DNA of 64,000 nucleotides from Heterodera schachtii (lineage: Eukaryota; Nematoda; Chromadorea; Rhabditida; Heteroderidae). The DNA is taken from the NCBI GenBank assembly GCA_023374025.1, contig SIJG01000047.1, forward strand, positions 748,743 through 812,742. Reading direction: 5' to 3'. The position numbers and the translations under genes are program-made. Of this stretch, positions 20,885 to 34,470 are shown piece after piece. The notes beneath the pieces are model-generated. The model made no database searches and had not been told where the DNA came from. It saw only the letters and a program-made list of their open reading frames with translations. Each line of letters starts with the position of its first letter. Position 1 is the first letter of the stretch.

Positions 20885-22640
20885 CCACCACTCCCCCTAC
20901 CCCGCGCAGGCCATGCTTCTGTGCAGATTGTGCAATTAGTTTAAAGCGAAGATTTATTTTTTCTCCAAGTATTTTGAATTCTATCTCAGAAAATTTAATC
21001 CACATTTAAGTTTTTATTTTTTTTATTGCCCATAATATTTTATCTATGAAATTTAACCCGATGACTCTTAAAAAAATAAATTTCTATAGATTCATATGAT
21101 TTTTTAAAAAAATCTTCAAGTAATTCTGGAATTATATACATTTTTTTTTATTTTCGTGTTTCTTTTCAAAATTATTATTCTTTCTCTAAATTGACTCGGT
21201 AATTTCTTCGTAAATAAAATGTTACTTCGATTTTAATTTATAAATGTTATTTTAACGGTTGCTTATATAATGCATAATTAGGGGGTTTTTCTTTACAAGG
21301 GATTTCCAATGATTTTTTCGAAAAATTTCCTTTTCAAATTTTGCTGGACCGATAATGCCCGTCCCCTCCACCGGCACTCTTCGCTCTCTGTTTTAACCCC
21401 TGCCCTTTCCAACTTCTTTTTTAGCCCCCTTCAACTCCTTCGCTTCCTTTATATCTGTCCACCTAAATTCAGTCCATCCTAAGAGGTTTAAACATTCGCC
21501 AATATTCTTCCGCCATCTTCCCCCCTCCCCCTGCCAAGGCGTGTTTCTGCGCAAAGATTGTGCAAATTGATTAAAAGCAAGGACAAATTTCAATATTTTC
21601 AATTAATACGTTAACATTTTTGGTACGCATTAAAGGCTTTTTTTCATTTCTTTGCCATATTACACATAAAAGTCTTCATTTTTTTCAAAAATTTTCTTTT
21701 ATTTAATGAAAAATGTTGCAAGAACCAATTAAAACTGTTTATATAATTTATAGGGATCATTTTTTTATGTAAATACATGTTTTTTTCCTGGATTCTCCAT
21801 GCTCTAATTAGTAGGAAAAACACTTTCTTTTTTGTGTTTGCGAACAAAAGTTGGGACTTTTATTTACATATTTTTACATATTTTCGGATTTTTCTACATA
21901 TTACATATGTACATATTTTTATACATATTTTGGACTTTTTCGCATTTTTTCGTACATATTTTGCATTTTTTGAGAATTTTTAGGGAATTTTTTTATGAAA
22001 TACCCCCAAAAATATCCAAAATTTCGCAATTTTTTTCAAAAATTTTGAGAATTTATAGAAATTTTTTGCGAAAAGCAAAAATTTTTTTTGAAAATGTGCC
22101 CCAAAAAATAGTTTTTTTTTTTCAAAAATGGAATACCAAAAATTAATTTTTAAAGTACTAAAATATAATTTTAAGGCTATTTAGGTCATTTTTATGGCAA
22201 TTTGTGCCTATTTCACCCTTAAAAAAGAATTTTTTTCCAAAAAATCACCATTTAAAAAATTTTATTTACATATTTTAGTACATATTTCTGGATTTTTGTA
22301 CATATTTCATACATATTTCAGTGTTTTTTATACATATTTTATTTACATATTTCGGGATTTTTCTTACATAAATAAATGATCCCTAATAATTTAATTGTTT
22401 TATTTAACAAACTGATTCATTAATAAATCTTTCTCCTTTTTTTGTACTTCGGCTTCCCGAATCCTCCCCATTTTGTTGTCCTCTTCTCCCATTCGCTTCG
22501 TATTTGTCCTTCCTCCCAAATTTCATCAACACAAGGGGGATATTTAATCTCACAATTTTTGCATTTTTCCTCCGCTTTTTTTTTGCTCCTTGCCGAGGCA
22601 GAATCTACGCAGAGATTACGCAAATTGATTAAAAATAATG
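20885..22640 (-). other. Three diverged repeats of a possible minus-strand exon
   Basis: Around 20925, 21550 and 22600 the sequence repeats a C-rich segment ('ccgcgcagg', 'ctgccaagg', 'tgccgagg') followed by 'ttctg.gcagattgtgcaa.ttgattaaa'. On minus the third copy is open for about 60 codons (22420-22623), reading KKKAEEKCKNCEIKYPPCVD and EIWEEGQIRSEWEKRTTKW. That looks coding but matches nothing I know. The second (21393-21602) is open but less conserved. A hAT MITE lies between the second and third copies. Confidence 0.35.
21751..22385. mobile_element. hAT-type MITE, 635 bp, TSD ATAATTTA
   Basis: Terminal inverted repeats are TAGGGATCATTT and AAATGATCCCTA, flanked by a perfect 8-bp duplication ATAATTTA at 21743-21750 and 22386-22393. 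The interior is AT-rich with many 'tacatatttt' units and no transposase. An 8-bp duplication with TAGGG ends is typical of the hAT superfamily. Confidence 0.85.
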
Positions 22641-23000
22641 GTCACTTGAAAAGTTTAAATTAATATTTCGATTATCCCAAAGCATTTTTTGTCGGCATTT
22701 AAATATTTTCAAAAAAAATCTCTATTATAATTTAGAAATTAGGTATGTTTTTGTCCGTTCCCAATATGTTTTAATTTGTTGGTTTTCAAAATTGTTTTTT
22801 TGCTCATGTGAGCCAGCTCCTAAAACGTCATTTTTGTTGGTTTTGGCATTCAAAGCCGTTTTTTGACAGTTTTTAAGGCATGTTTTAATACATCGGTTCC
22901 TCCTGTTATGGCTTTTGAATCCGGAAAATATCGGTCATATGGCCCGGAGCCCAAAATGACCGAAATATATATCAATCGATAGCTCTTGGTCTGTAATGTA

Positions 23001-23800
23001 AGAATCCGAAAGAATTTTTTTGCGGAAACCAATCCCTGAAGAGTTACAGACCCGGGACTGAAATGGCCAAATGCCTTTGGGACTGAACCGTCCAATTACT
23101 TAAAACGCATGAAATTGCGACAAAATACATAGCAATCGATTCCTCTAGGCTCCTAAATTATAAATCCGAAAGAATTTTTGGACAAAAATGAAATTGAAAA
23201 AAGTTATGGGTCCTTAAAACCAGTTCAGTAAACAAAAAAAAGTTCGTCAACTTTAAACAATTGACTTTTGGTTATTGCGCTAAAAAACCGCCGCACACTC
23301 GACTACGGCGGCCAGTAGGTGGGGCGAGACTACGGGCTACGGAAGAAGTCCGCGCGTGATCCGCAGGCGGTTGACTGATTGGCGGGGGCCCTTCGGGCCC
23401 CCGCAGTCAACCGCCTGTGGCGCTCGTCAGACTTTTTCCTACGCCCTCCGTCTCGCCCCACTACTTGCTCCGTCTTCGCATGCTCCCTTTTGCGAAGTTC
23501 GAAATCTGAAAGTGATCTTAAGCGTTTTTGGCTCACTTAAATTAGTTTTTTTTTATCAAAGTCATTTTTAGAGGTTTTGATGACCCATAACTTTTTTTCA
23601 TTTTCATTTTTACCCAGAAATTCTTTCGGATTTATAATTTAGAAGCTGAGAGGAATCGATTGGTATCTATTTTATCGCAGTTTCATGCGTTTAAGGCTTT
23701 GGACGGTTCAGTCCCAAAGGCAGTTGGCCATTTCAGTCCCGGGTCTGTAACTCTTCAGGGATTGGTTGCCGCAAAAAAATTCTTTCGGATGAATCCTTAA
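23001..23800. repeat. Foldback element 2 with the same GC-rich core
   Basis: Arms 23001-23271 and 23497-23800 are inverted copies of each other ('ccgaaagaattttt', 'cagacccgggactgaaatgg', 'gcaatcgattcct'). They have no resemblance to the arms of the element at 3136-4114, although the central 225 bp is the same. The minus frame at 22850-23095 is an artefact of the repeat. Confidence 0.85.
23272..23496. repeat. GC-rich hairpin core, copy 2
   Basis: It is 225 bp, the same length as 3523-3747, with only a few differences (for example 'cgtgatccg' against 'cgtgacccg', and 'ctacgccc' against 'ctccgccc'). The shared ends are 'ttattgcgctaaaaaacc' on the left and 'cccttttgcgaa' on the right. No target duplication can be seen at either copy. 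Confidence 0.85.
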
Positions 23801-24418
23801 TAAATTTAAAAAATCAATCCAACAATCTCCTCAGTTTTTAAAAAAATAATTTGCTTTTTTGGCATTAACAAAAGCATTTTTATTTCTTCCAAAATTATAC
23901 ATTTTTACTTTGTCTCTCAAACTGCATTTCCTTGACCACCTCCGCATAAATTCTAAAATTTGATCAAATTTTTTAACATTATTATTGGACATTCTTAAGA
24001 AAAATATTTTTTATTTTTACATTTTAAAAGGTTATTTTTTGGAAAAAAATTCTTCACAAAGGGTGAAATAGGCACAAAATGCCATAAAAATGACCTAAAT
24101 AGGCTTAGAATCAATCCCATTTTAATGTTTTAAAAATTGACTTTTGATTCTTTTTTAAAGCCGTTTTTATGGATACATTTTCAACAAAATTTTTTTTGTA
24201 ATTTTTAAAGAAATTTCTATAAATTCTCAAGAATAATTCTCAAAATATGTAAAAAAGGAAAAAATATTGCGAAATTTAGGGTTTTTTGGGCATTTAATAA
24301 AAAAATGTATAAATTCCCGAAAAAAATGTGAGTTTTTTTTCTTTTTAAAATTATATATTTACCTATATTAATTTTAATTTTCAGTTTCAAATTATTTTTG
24401 CCGAAAACAAACTCAAAA

Positions 24419-26977
<2,559 letters not shown>

Positions 26978-27883
26978 GGTGTGATTATGAAAATTTGACA
27001 GATATTTTAAAAAATGAATTATTTTTTTTCGCGCTTTTTTGTCCTTTGTTGTTTGTCTATTCTCTTTCATCTTTATAATATTTTCATTTTTCAATTTCTC
27101 TCTGTCACTTATCTTTGTATTTTCTCTCTCCCCTCACATTTTTCTGTCCAATTTTTAATTTGATTTCTTGTAACAATTTTTTTTCTAAATAAAAAACGAA
27201 CTTTATCAATATAAATTTGGAACAATTAAATGAAAAGAATTCATATAAATTTATGTATTGTAAAATTTTCGACAGCAAAATTAAAAAAAAAAAATCAAAA
27301 AGCAACAATTTTGGGTAAAATACTGCCGCTGCCTCCCCCTCCCCTTTAGGAAGATGGTTTTTAGTCTTTCCCCAAATTTTCAAGAATTTATTATATGGTT
27401 GAGAAGGAAAAAAGTTATGGTCCAAAAATTCAATCATTTCTTAACACATTCACTTCTGAGAACCACTTGGGCCGGGAGTTTCTTCAAAAAGCCTAAAAAT
27501 AGAAACGCAAATTTAATTTTTGATTGTTTAGTCGGCGTTTTACAAAATTATATTGGGTAAAAATTAAAAAATTAAAATGGAAGATTTAAAACTTAAGTAC
27601 CCTAAATTCAAACTACTTTTCAAGGACATACATGCATTACTGTACTCTGGGCACTCATTAAACCCTATTTGAGGAAGAAAAGTGTTATTTTAAAAACCAT
27701 CCATATAAAAAATTTTGCTTACAACTTTGCTCTAAAGCAACCTAATTTTAAATATTTGGTATCATTCGATAGCCCTAAAGGTTCTCTATTTGCCTGTAAA
27801 AATTCAAAAAAATTTGTTAACATTCAAAAAAGTTATGGCGAAAAATGCTCAAAAAATAAGGGTTCCTCTAGTCATACGTTTTT

Positions 27884-28340
27884 CAGAGCTGTCAGATCTG
27901 ATGGTTTATCATCATTTTGTGGTTTTTGATAGGTCAATGAAGATTTTTTTTTTTTTGAAATGATGATTTGAGGATTTTTGTGGCTTTTTGAGAAATTTTG
28001 AGGCTTTTGGGGAAAATCTTCAGAATCTTTTTTGATAAATTGGCATAATGTTTGACAATTATTTAATAATTTGGGTTTTTAAAGGAACATCAAAGCCCAG
28101 AAAATTTTGTTAAATTTTTCATAAAACCAATAAAAAAGCAATTTTTTTCCAAAAATCCACAAAATTAATAATTTTTAATGAAAATCTTTGTTCGCATTCG
28201 TTGAACTTTTCAGGGCATTTTGACTACTTGTTACCAAATCCTGTCCTTTTTTCAAATTTTCTTCCTTACCGGCGGCGCCTATACCGCTGGGATTTGCCAG
28301 AAGTGTTCTGATTTAGGGGGCGGGGTAGTGGCCAATTCTT
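27884..28340. repeat. Old copy of the 57.8-kb hAT-like element
   Basis: 'ttttgtggtttttgataggtcaatga' style sequence and a 'ccggcggcgcctat' palindrome recur in the same order as in 57836-58288. The ends are eroded ('cagagctgtcagatc'). There is no coding potential. Confidence 0.5.
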
Positions 28341-28874
28341 GTTTTTCCGATTTCTTAAATTAATTATAAATTCTAAATGCATGGCATAATTGCACATTTT
28401 ATCTAAAAAAAATTAAAATAGCCGCAAAGTTTGGAAATTTTTATAAAAATCTGTTCACAAATTACATTAAAATATTCAAAAACAAAAAAAAAATCTGATG
28501 ATACTATGGGCACCGTCGGGATCATTGGAAGGGAAAAAAGCTGATAATATAATTTAATTGATCAAATTTTTACCCAAGCGATTTTGCCAGAGATAATGAC
28601 GAGCCAAACTTTTCTTACGAACAATGCCCACGGAGGGTTAAAAGTTATTTTGGGACCAAAAAAAACGAAATTTCGACGACTGATATGTTATTTGTTGATA
28701 GATTTTTTATTTCAGCAGAAAACCACAAAATATTCCTAATGACATAACACACAAATCCAAGTTGATCATTTCAATGGAAAAAGAACAATTTCTTGAGCAC
28801 CTTAACAATTCAATTTTAAAATTGATCGATCACTTCCTAACACAATTCATTCATTCACTTTTGTTGGTGATCAC

Positions 28875-29521
28875 TAGGGCGGGGAATTATATGGATATAA
28901 AATCGCAAAATATGGCCATAAAATATGGACCAAAAATCGTGAAATATGGACATAAAATGGCAAAAATATGGACATAAATTTTTCAAATTGAGGGTATAAT
29001 TTCCCAAAATTTCTTTAAAATTGTTAAATATAAAGTAAAACCTTCAAAAATGGCTAAATATGGTATTAAAAATCATTTTAGAAGAAAAAACACATTAAAG
29101 CTAAAATTTGCGCATTTTTAGCGAAAAATCAACCCAAAAAGCTAAATTTTGTTTTTTTTTTGACATAAATTAACCATTTTTAAGAAAATTTAAATTTATT
29201 AAATATTCTCGAGAAAATTTGGTGAAAAAATGATTTTTTTGAGAAATTTTCCATTTTTTTGGGCTCAAAAAGCCCAATTTAGCTCCTGGGGGCCGTTCTA
29301 ATAGAGTTTTTGTGGAAAAATACCAAAATATGGACATAAAATATGGATAAAAAATGCCAAAATATGGACAAATATGGACATAAATCGCGAAATATGGAAA
29401 ATATGGATATAGAAATCCATGCTAGAAGCTTCTAATCAAGGTAAAAACATGTTTTTCATGCGCTTCAGGCCTTCCACAATCCAGGAAAAAAATATGGATT
29501 TCCATATAATTCCCCGCCCTA
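28875..29521. mobile_element. hAT-type MITE in last exon of F-box-like gene 1, TSD GTGATCAC
   Basis: TAGGGCGGGGAATTATATGG and its inverse form the ends, with a perfect 8-bp duplication GTGATCAC (28867-28874 and 29522-29529). It is 647 bp long, with repeated 'aaatatggacataaa' units inside. It splits the codons for SDH six residues before the old stop. Confidence 0.9.
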
Positions 29522-29671
29522 GTGATCACTTGTTCCGGGAGCTGACAATGAGTTGAGAAGACTAAAAAAAAGAAAAATAAATAAATTTGAATTTTTGAAG
29601 ATTCACTGACCCATCCCCGATTTGTTCCTCACGATACAGACGGATGTCGATTCTGTTCCATTGATCATCAA

Positions 29672-30321
29672 TAGGGTTGGGAATTATATGGAAATCCATA
29701 TTTTTTTCCTGGACTGTGGGAGGCCTGAAACGCACGAAAAACATGTTTTTAGCTTAGTTTGAAGCTTCTAGGATGGATTTCTATATCCATATTTTCCATA
29801 TTTTTCCATATTTCGCGATTTATGTCCATATTTCCATATTTTTCCATATTTTGGCATTTTTGTCCATATTTTATGTCCATATTTGGCATTTTTTCCAAAA
29901 AACCCCTATTAAAACGGCCCTCATGAGGTAAATTGGCCTGTTTTACTCAAAAAGACCGAAAAATTTTCCGAAAAAGACATTTTTTAGCAAAATTTTGTCG
30001 AAAAAATTGATTAAATTTAATTTTCTTAAAAATGGTTAATTTATGTCAAAATAAGTAAAAAATGGAAAATTTCGGTTTTTTGGTCGGTTTTCATTAAAAA
30101 TAGCTTTTTTTTCTTTTAAAACGAGTTCTTATACCGTATTTAGCCATTTTAGATGTATTTTAATTGAATTTAATGAATTTGAAGAAATTTTGAGAAATCG
30201 TACCCCAAATTTGGAAAATTTATGTCCATATTTTGCAATTTTATGTCCATATTTTGCGATTTGTTGTCCATATTTTATGGCCATATTTCGCGATTTTATA
30301 TCCATATTTTTACCATCCCTA
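29672..30321. mobile_element. hAT-type MITE in exon 4 of F-box-like gene 1, TSD ATCATCAA
   Basis: Ends TAGGGTTGGGAATTATATGG and CATCCCTA are flanked by ATCATCAA at 29664-29671 and 30322-30329. It is 650 bp, the same family as its neighbour but diverged. It interrupts the GWHIDDQWNRIDIRLY stretch of the exon. Confidence 0.9.
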
Positions 30322-32319
30322 ATCATCAATATGCCAGCCAATCGCTTCCTTTTCCCATTTTGTCCATTTGCTTTCGTCTCGCGCAGTTGGACAACGGATC
30401 AGCAGAAAATGATGGCTATCGTTAATCCTTTTCAATGCCAATTGTTCCCGAGTCAATTCATTGGTCTGATCAAATGTCACAACGGGATGATCAAAATGCG
30501 GCGGAAAATGAATGAAAATGATGAAATTGGCAGGAGAAGAAGCATTGGCAAAAGCCTAAGAAATGAAAAATTGATTAAAAATTCTAAATGACGAAGATAA
30601 ATGAGATTTTCATGGTTTGGGGATGGCACGCTTTAAAACATAAAATGCCAAACAAAAACCGATGGGATACTTTTGGTTTGCAATATTAAAAATTCAATAA
30701 GATGGATTTGTAAGCAGAAGTGAAGCACCTCTTTGAAGACTCCAATTTTTGACGGCAGACTCTGTTCATGAGCCTCGAAATAACATTTGAACACTTTTGG
30801 CACTTTATCCGGGTGGGGAGTGAACAGCCATTTTGCCACCGCTTGTCCATCCGATGCCGCGGCACTGTCATCGCATGGGAATTCGGTGAAGACACCGTAA
30901 GAATAGCAATTGACAACGCGTAACAACAAAAAATCGTTGAGCAGTGACGGGACGAATTTGCGCAAACGGCGGAAAACAGGCGCAAACAAATCCATGCCGC
31001 AAATGTTTTTTCCGATCATTGGCCAAATGTTGCGAGAAATTAACTCCAAAATGCGATCACTGTCTGTGCGAATGAACAAATTAATTGGACAGGCGGCGAA
31101 AAGTCGGCGAAAACGGTGGAGAAAAGCGATGGCATTGTTGTCCATGTAACTAAAATTTGCGGAATTGGCGATGGTTTCCAATTGGAATGTTTGACAATTG
31201 CCATTTCCTTTGTGCCATTCTCTCCAATATTGCTTCGAATTTCAATATATGCCAATGTCCATTTGCGCGTCTTTAAGTGTTCGTCGACGTAATAGTCAAA
31301 ACGGTGACTAATCATCGCAATTCCAAGGCCAAGTTGACGCGGAGAGAGCAAATCGAACACCGAAAGCCAACAATCGCCCGATATGAAACTGAAGAAAAGG
31401 AAAACAAAATTTAAAATTGGCATTTTTAATTTTAATTTTAGATTGCTTTTGCCATCTTTTCCTCCGCTTCTTTTCGGCGGTCTGACATTTTGTTGAGGCA
31501 AATTATTAAGACAGATTTCGACGGATTTAAATTATTAGCTAAAACATTTTACAAAAATGCGTATTATTTTAAAATTTGTATGTGATGGACATTTTTAAAT
31601 TTTACAGATAGTCTTAATAAGGTATGCATTTTTCTGCGAAATTTCAAGACATCCTAATTTTAGCCAAAAATTTATAAAATTATTGCCTATTTTGGTGCAA
31701 CTGTGAACAAATTGCATTAAATTTTCAAGAATCTTCCCGACGGCTGCTGTCGGCACGCTGGACCAATTTCTTTAATTTGTTTAAAAAAATTGACAAAGTG
31801 CCAATTTTTGGACTAAATCTTTTTCGAAAAATGCCAGGAAAAAACTTAATCCGAAATATTGGCAATGTCAAATACCTAATACATAGTAAAAATGACAAAT
31901 GCGGAATGAAATGGCGAAAAATGAAAGTGTCGCAATGCTTTTATATGGCCAAACAAAGCACTGACAAAAAAGGACAGAAATTAGACCTTTTTTTGAACGA
32001 TTCGGAGTTTAAAAGTATTGGCATTGGACGTCTAAAGTGTAATAGAGCAAAATTTTTTGAGAAATGCATAAAATTGCGCTGTCGAAATCATTCATTTAAT
32101 TTTTGAAATGTTTATAAAAATTGTAAATTTCGAAGATTTTTAATTTTTTTTTTGTACAAAAATCATCCTTCTGTTACTTACCAACAAAATTCGGTTTTGC
32201 ATTTTCGGATTAAGCTTTACCATAGCCTATATTAGAAGCTTCTAATTTTACATATAAATCTTTTTCAAGTCTAAGCTAATTAAATCATCGAAAATTGTCT
32301 TAATAATTGCCACAACAAA

Positions 32320-33487
32320 ATGTCAGACAATCGAAAAGAATCTGAGGAAAAGATGGCAAAAGCAATGTAAAATTAAAATGCCAATTTTCAATTTCAATTT
32401 TAAATTTTGTTTTCCTTTTTCTTCAGTTTTATCTCCGGCGACGGTTGGCTTTGCGTGTTCGATTTGCTTCCGCCTTTCAACTTGGCCTCGGAATTGCGCT
32501 GATCAGCCACCGATTTAACTATTACGTTGATGAACACTTCAAAACGCGCAAATGGGCATTGAAATCCATGGCAATTTGGCGCAAAATTGGAGAGAATGGT
32601 ACAAATGAAATGGGAATTTTCGATTTTGATGGAAAAACAATTCCAATTCCGCAAGTTCAATTGTCCTGCAAAATTGCCTGATTTAAACAGATCATCATCA
32701 TGTAATATTTTGGGAATTAAGTAAAAAAAAATTAGCCAAAACTTCTTCCCATTCATTTTCAATTTCATCGACCAAAATGCCATCGCTTTTCTCCACCGTT
32801 TCCGTCTGCTTTTCGCCGCTTGTCCAATTAATTTGATCATCAAAAAGACCAATGACCGTCTTTTGGAGTTCATTCTGCACAAATTTGGCCAATGATCGCG
32901 ACGAACATTTGTGGCATGAAATTGTGCCCGAATATTTACCAACGTTTGCGCAAATTCGCCCCGTCAATTTCAAAACAATGTGCCAAAGGTGTTCGAATGC
33001 TGGATGCCGAAGAATGATGTGGATTGGAAGCTGAAAATGCCAGCCTTCGAAACGGTGCTTCCATTTATCATTTCGTTTTTGCTAATAAAATTTTTCCATG
33101 TTTTAGCCATTTGCTTCGGCTTCATCTCCCGTCATTCATTGTTGTCATTTGGTTTCATTGGTATCATGCCGTTGTGCCATTTGATCATACCAATGAATTG
33201 ACTCGGGAACAATTGGCATTCAAAAGGACTGACAATTGGCGTCGTTTTCTGTTGGTCCGTTGTCCAATTGCGCGAGACGAAAGCAAATGGGCGATATGGG
33301 AAAAGGAGGCGATTGATTGGCAGATTCGTGATCAGTGGAATCAAATTGGCATTAAAATTAATGATGAGGACGAAATCGTTGATGTGTAAGTGAATGTGAA
33401 GGCTTAATAAAAATTCAAAATGATTGCGTTTCTATTTTTAGGCTTCTCGACGAAACTCCCGGCTCAAGTGATCAGCAGCAGAAGTGA
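32320..33487 (+). pseudogene. F-box-like family gene 2 (multiply broken)
   Basis: Exons by homology are 32320-32366 (MSDNRKESEEKMAKAM), 32427-about 32696, about 32756-33054, 33107-33385 and 33442-33487 (LLDETPGSSDQQQK-stop). Lesions: a 1-nt deletion in exon 2 after DLLPP; a stop in place of Gly in the KIA-stop-FKQI stretch; loss of the acceptor AG before exon 3 ('ttttcaattt' for 'ttttcagttt'); an internal deletion in exon 3; and a 2-nt deletion early in exon 4. The second half of exon 4 stays open (TNELTREQLAFKRTDNWRRF, then LLVRCPIARDESKWA). It is divergent to gene 1 and close to it. Confidence 0.8.
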
Positions 33488-34470
33488 ACGAATGAATTGT
33501 TGTGAAGTGATTGGCCAATTTGAATTATGCGATTATTGACGTGCTCATTAAATGTCCTTTTTGTTGAAATGATAAATTTACTTGTAATTGTATTCATTAG
33601 GGTGAATAGATTTCCTATAACAGTATACATAACTGTATGATTTTTCAGATACTATAGTCAACTCGGGAAAAAATCGACATTGTCCCACAAGTTACGAAAG
33701 CAGAGCAAATTTGGTCATTACCCAAAATTGAATATTTTCTGATAAATTTGAAAAATTTGCTGGTTTTGGTCCGTGATCAAATTGATTTTGCTCTCCCCCG
33801 CAGGGGAGACGCGCGCCGTTCCCGCGGGCAAGTTGGCCCCGGCACGTTTGGGCCCCAGCATGTTTTTTGGACTATAACTTTTTCCTTGTCAACAAAATCT
33901 AACAAATCTTGGTATCATTCGAGAGCTCTTCAGATGCTCTAATAGCCTGCAAAATTCCAAAAAATTTTGTCAAATTTGAACAAATTTATGGCCAAAAAAG
34001 TTGGAAAATTTGGCTTTTTGAATTCTTCTGGTCATAACTTTTTTGAACCTAATGAAATTTTTCAAAATTTTGCAGGCTAATAGAGGACACTTAGGGCTTT
34101 CAATTGATACCATGAATGTTGGATTTGGTTGACAAATAAAAAAGTTATAATTACGAAGTATCGCCGATTTTTCAATGACATTTTCCTTGGCCCAATCCGT
34201 CCGTCCGTTCCTTTTCCCACCCCTCCGCGACGGTCATTTGGATCTTTTCCCTTTTTCGTCCACTCTCTCATTTTTCTGTTTCTCTCTACTCCTTTGCATC
34301 TTTTCCCTTTTTCTTCCACTCTCTCATTTTTCTGTATTCTCTCTACTCCTTTGCATCTTTTCCCTTTTTCTTCCACTCTCTCATTTTTCTGTTCTGTATT
34401 CTCTCTGCACTTTGCATCTTTCACTCTCTCTCTCATTTTTTGTATTCTCTCTGCACTTCGCACTGCTGGT

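Larger units (their letters stand above)
28855..31488 (-). pseudogene. F-box-like family gene 1, disrupted by two MITEs
   Basis: On minus the family exon order is visible. Exon 1 (31488-31442) reads MSDRRKEAEEKMAKA. Exon 2 (from 31388) reads FISGDCWLSVFDLLSPRQLG and AMISHRFDYYVDEHLKTRKW, the F-box-like part. Exon 3 (to 30729) reads NAIAFLHRFRRLFAACPINL and GQAVAKWLFTPHPDKVPKVF. Exon 4 (30555-29611) contains TNELTREQLALKR and EQIGDG. Exon 5 (from 29561) originally ended SDHQQK-stop at 28855. Lesions: the exon 1 donor is CT where relatives have GT; a frame change near 31155 occurs where intron 2 seems deleted; and hAT MITEs lie in exon 4 (29672-30321) and exon 5 (28875-29521). F-box proteins recruit substrates to SCF ubiquitin ligases, but this copy is dead. 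Confidence 0.8.

Noticed and set aside
31777..32106. 109-codon lysine-rich plus frame
   Set aside because: It starts without ATG, has no family resemblance and lies between two F-box-like pseudogenes. I cannot support it as a gene.
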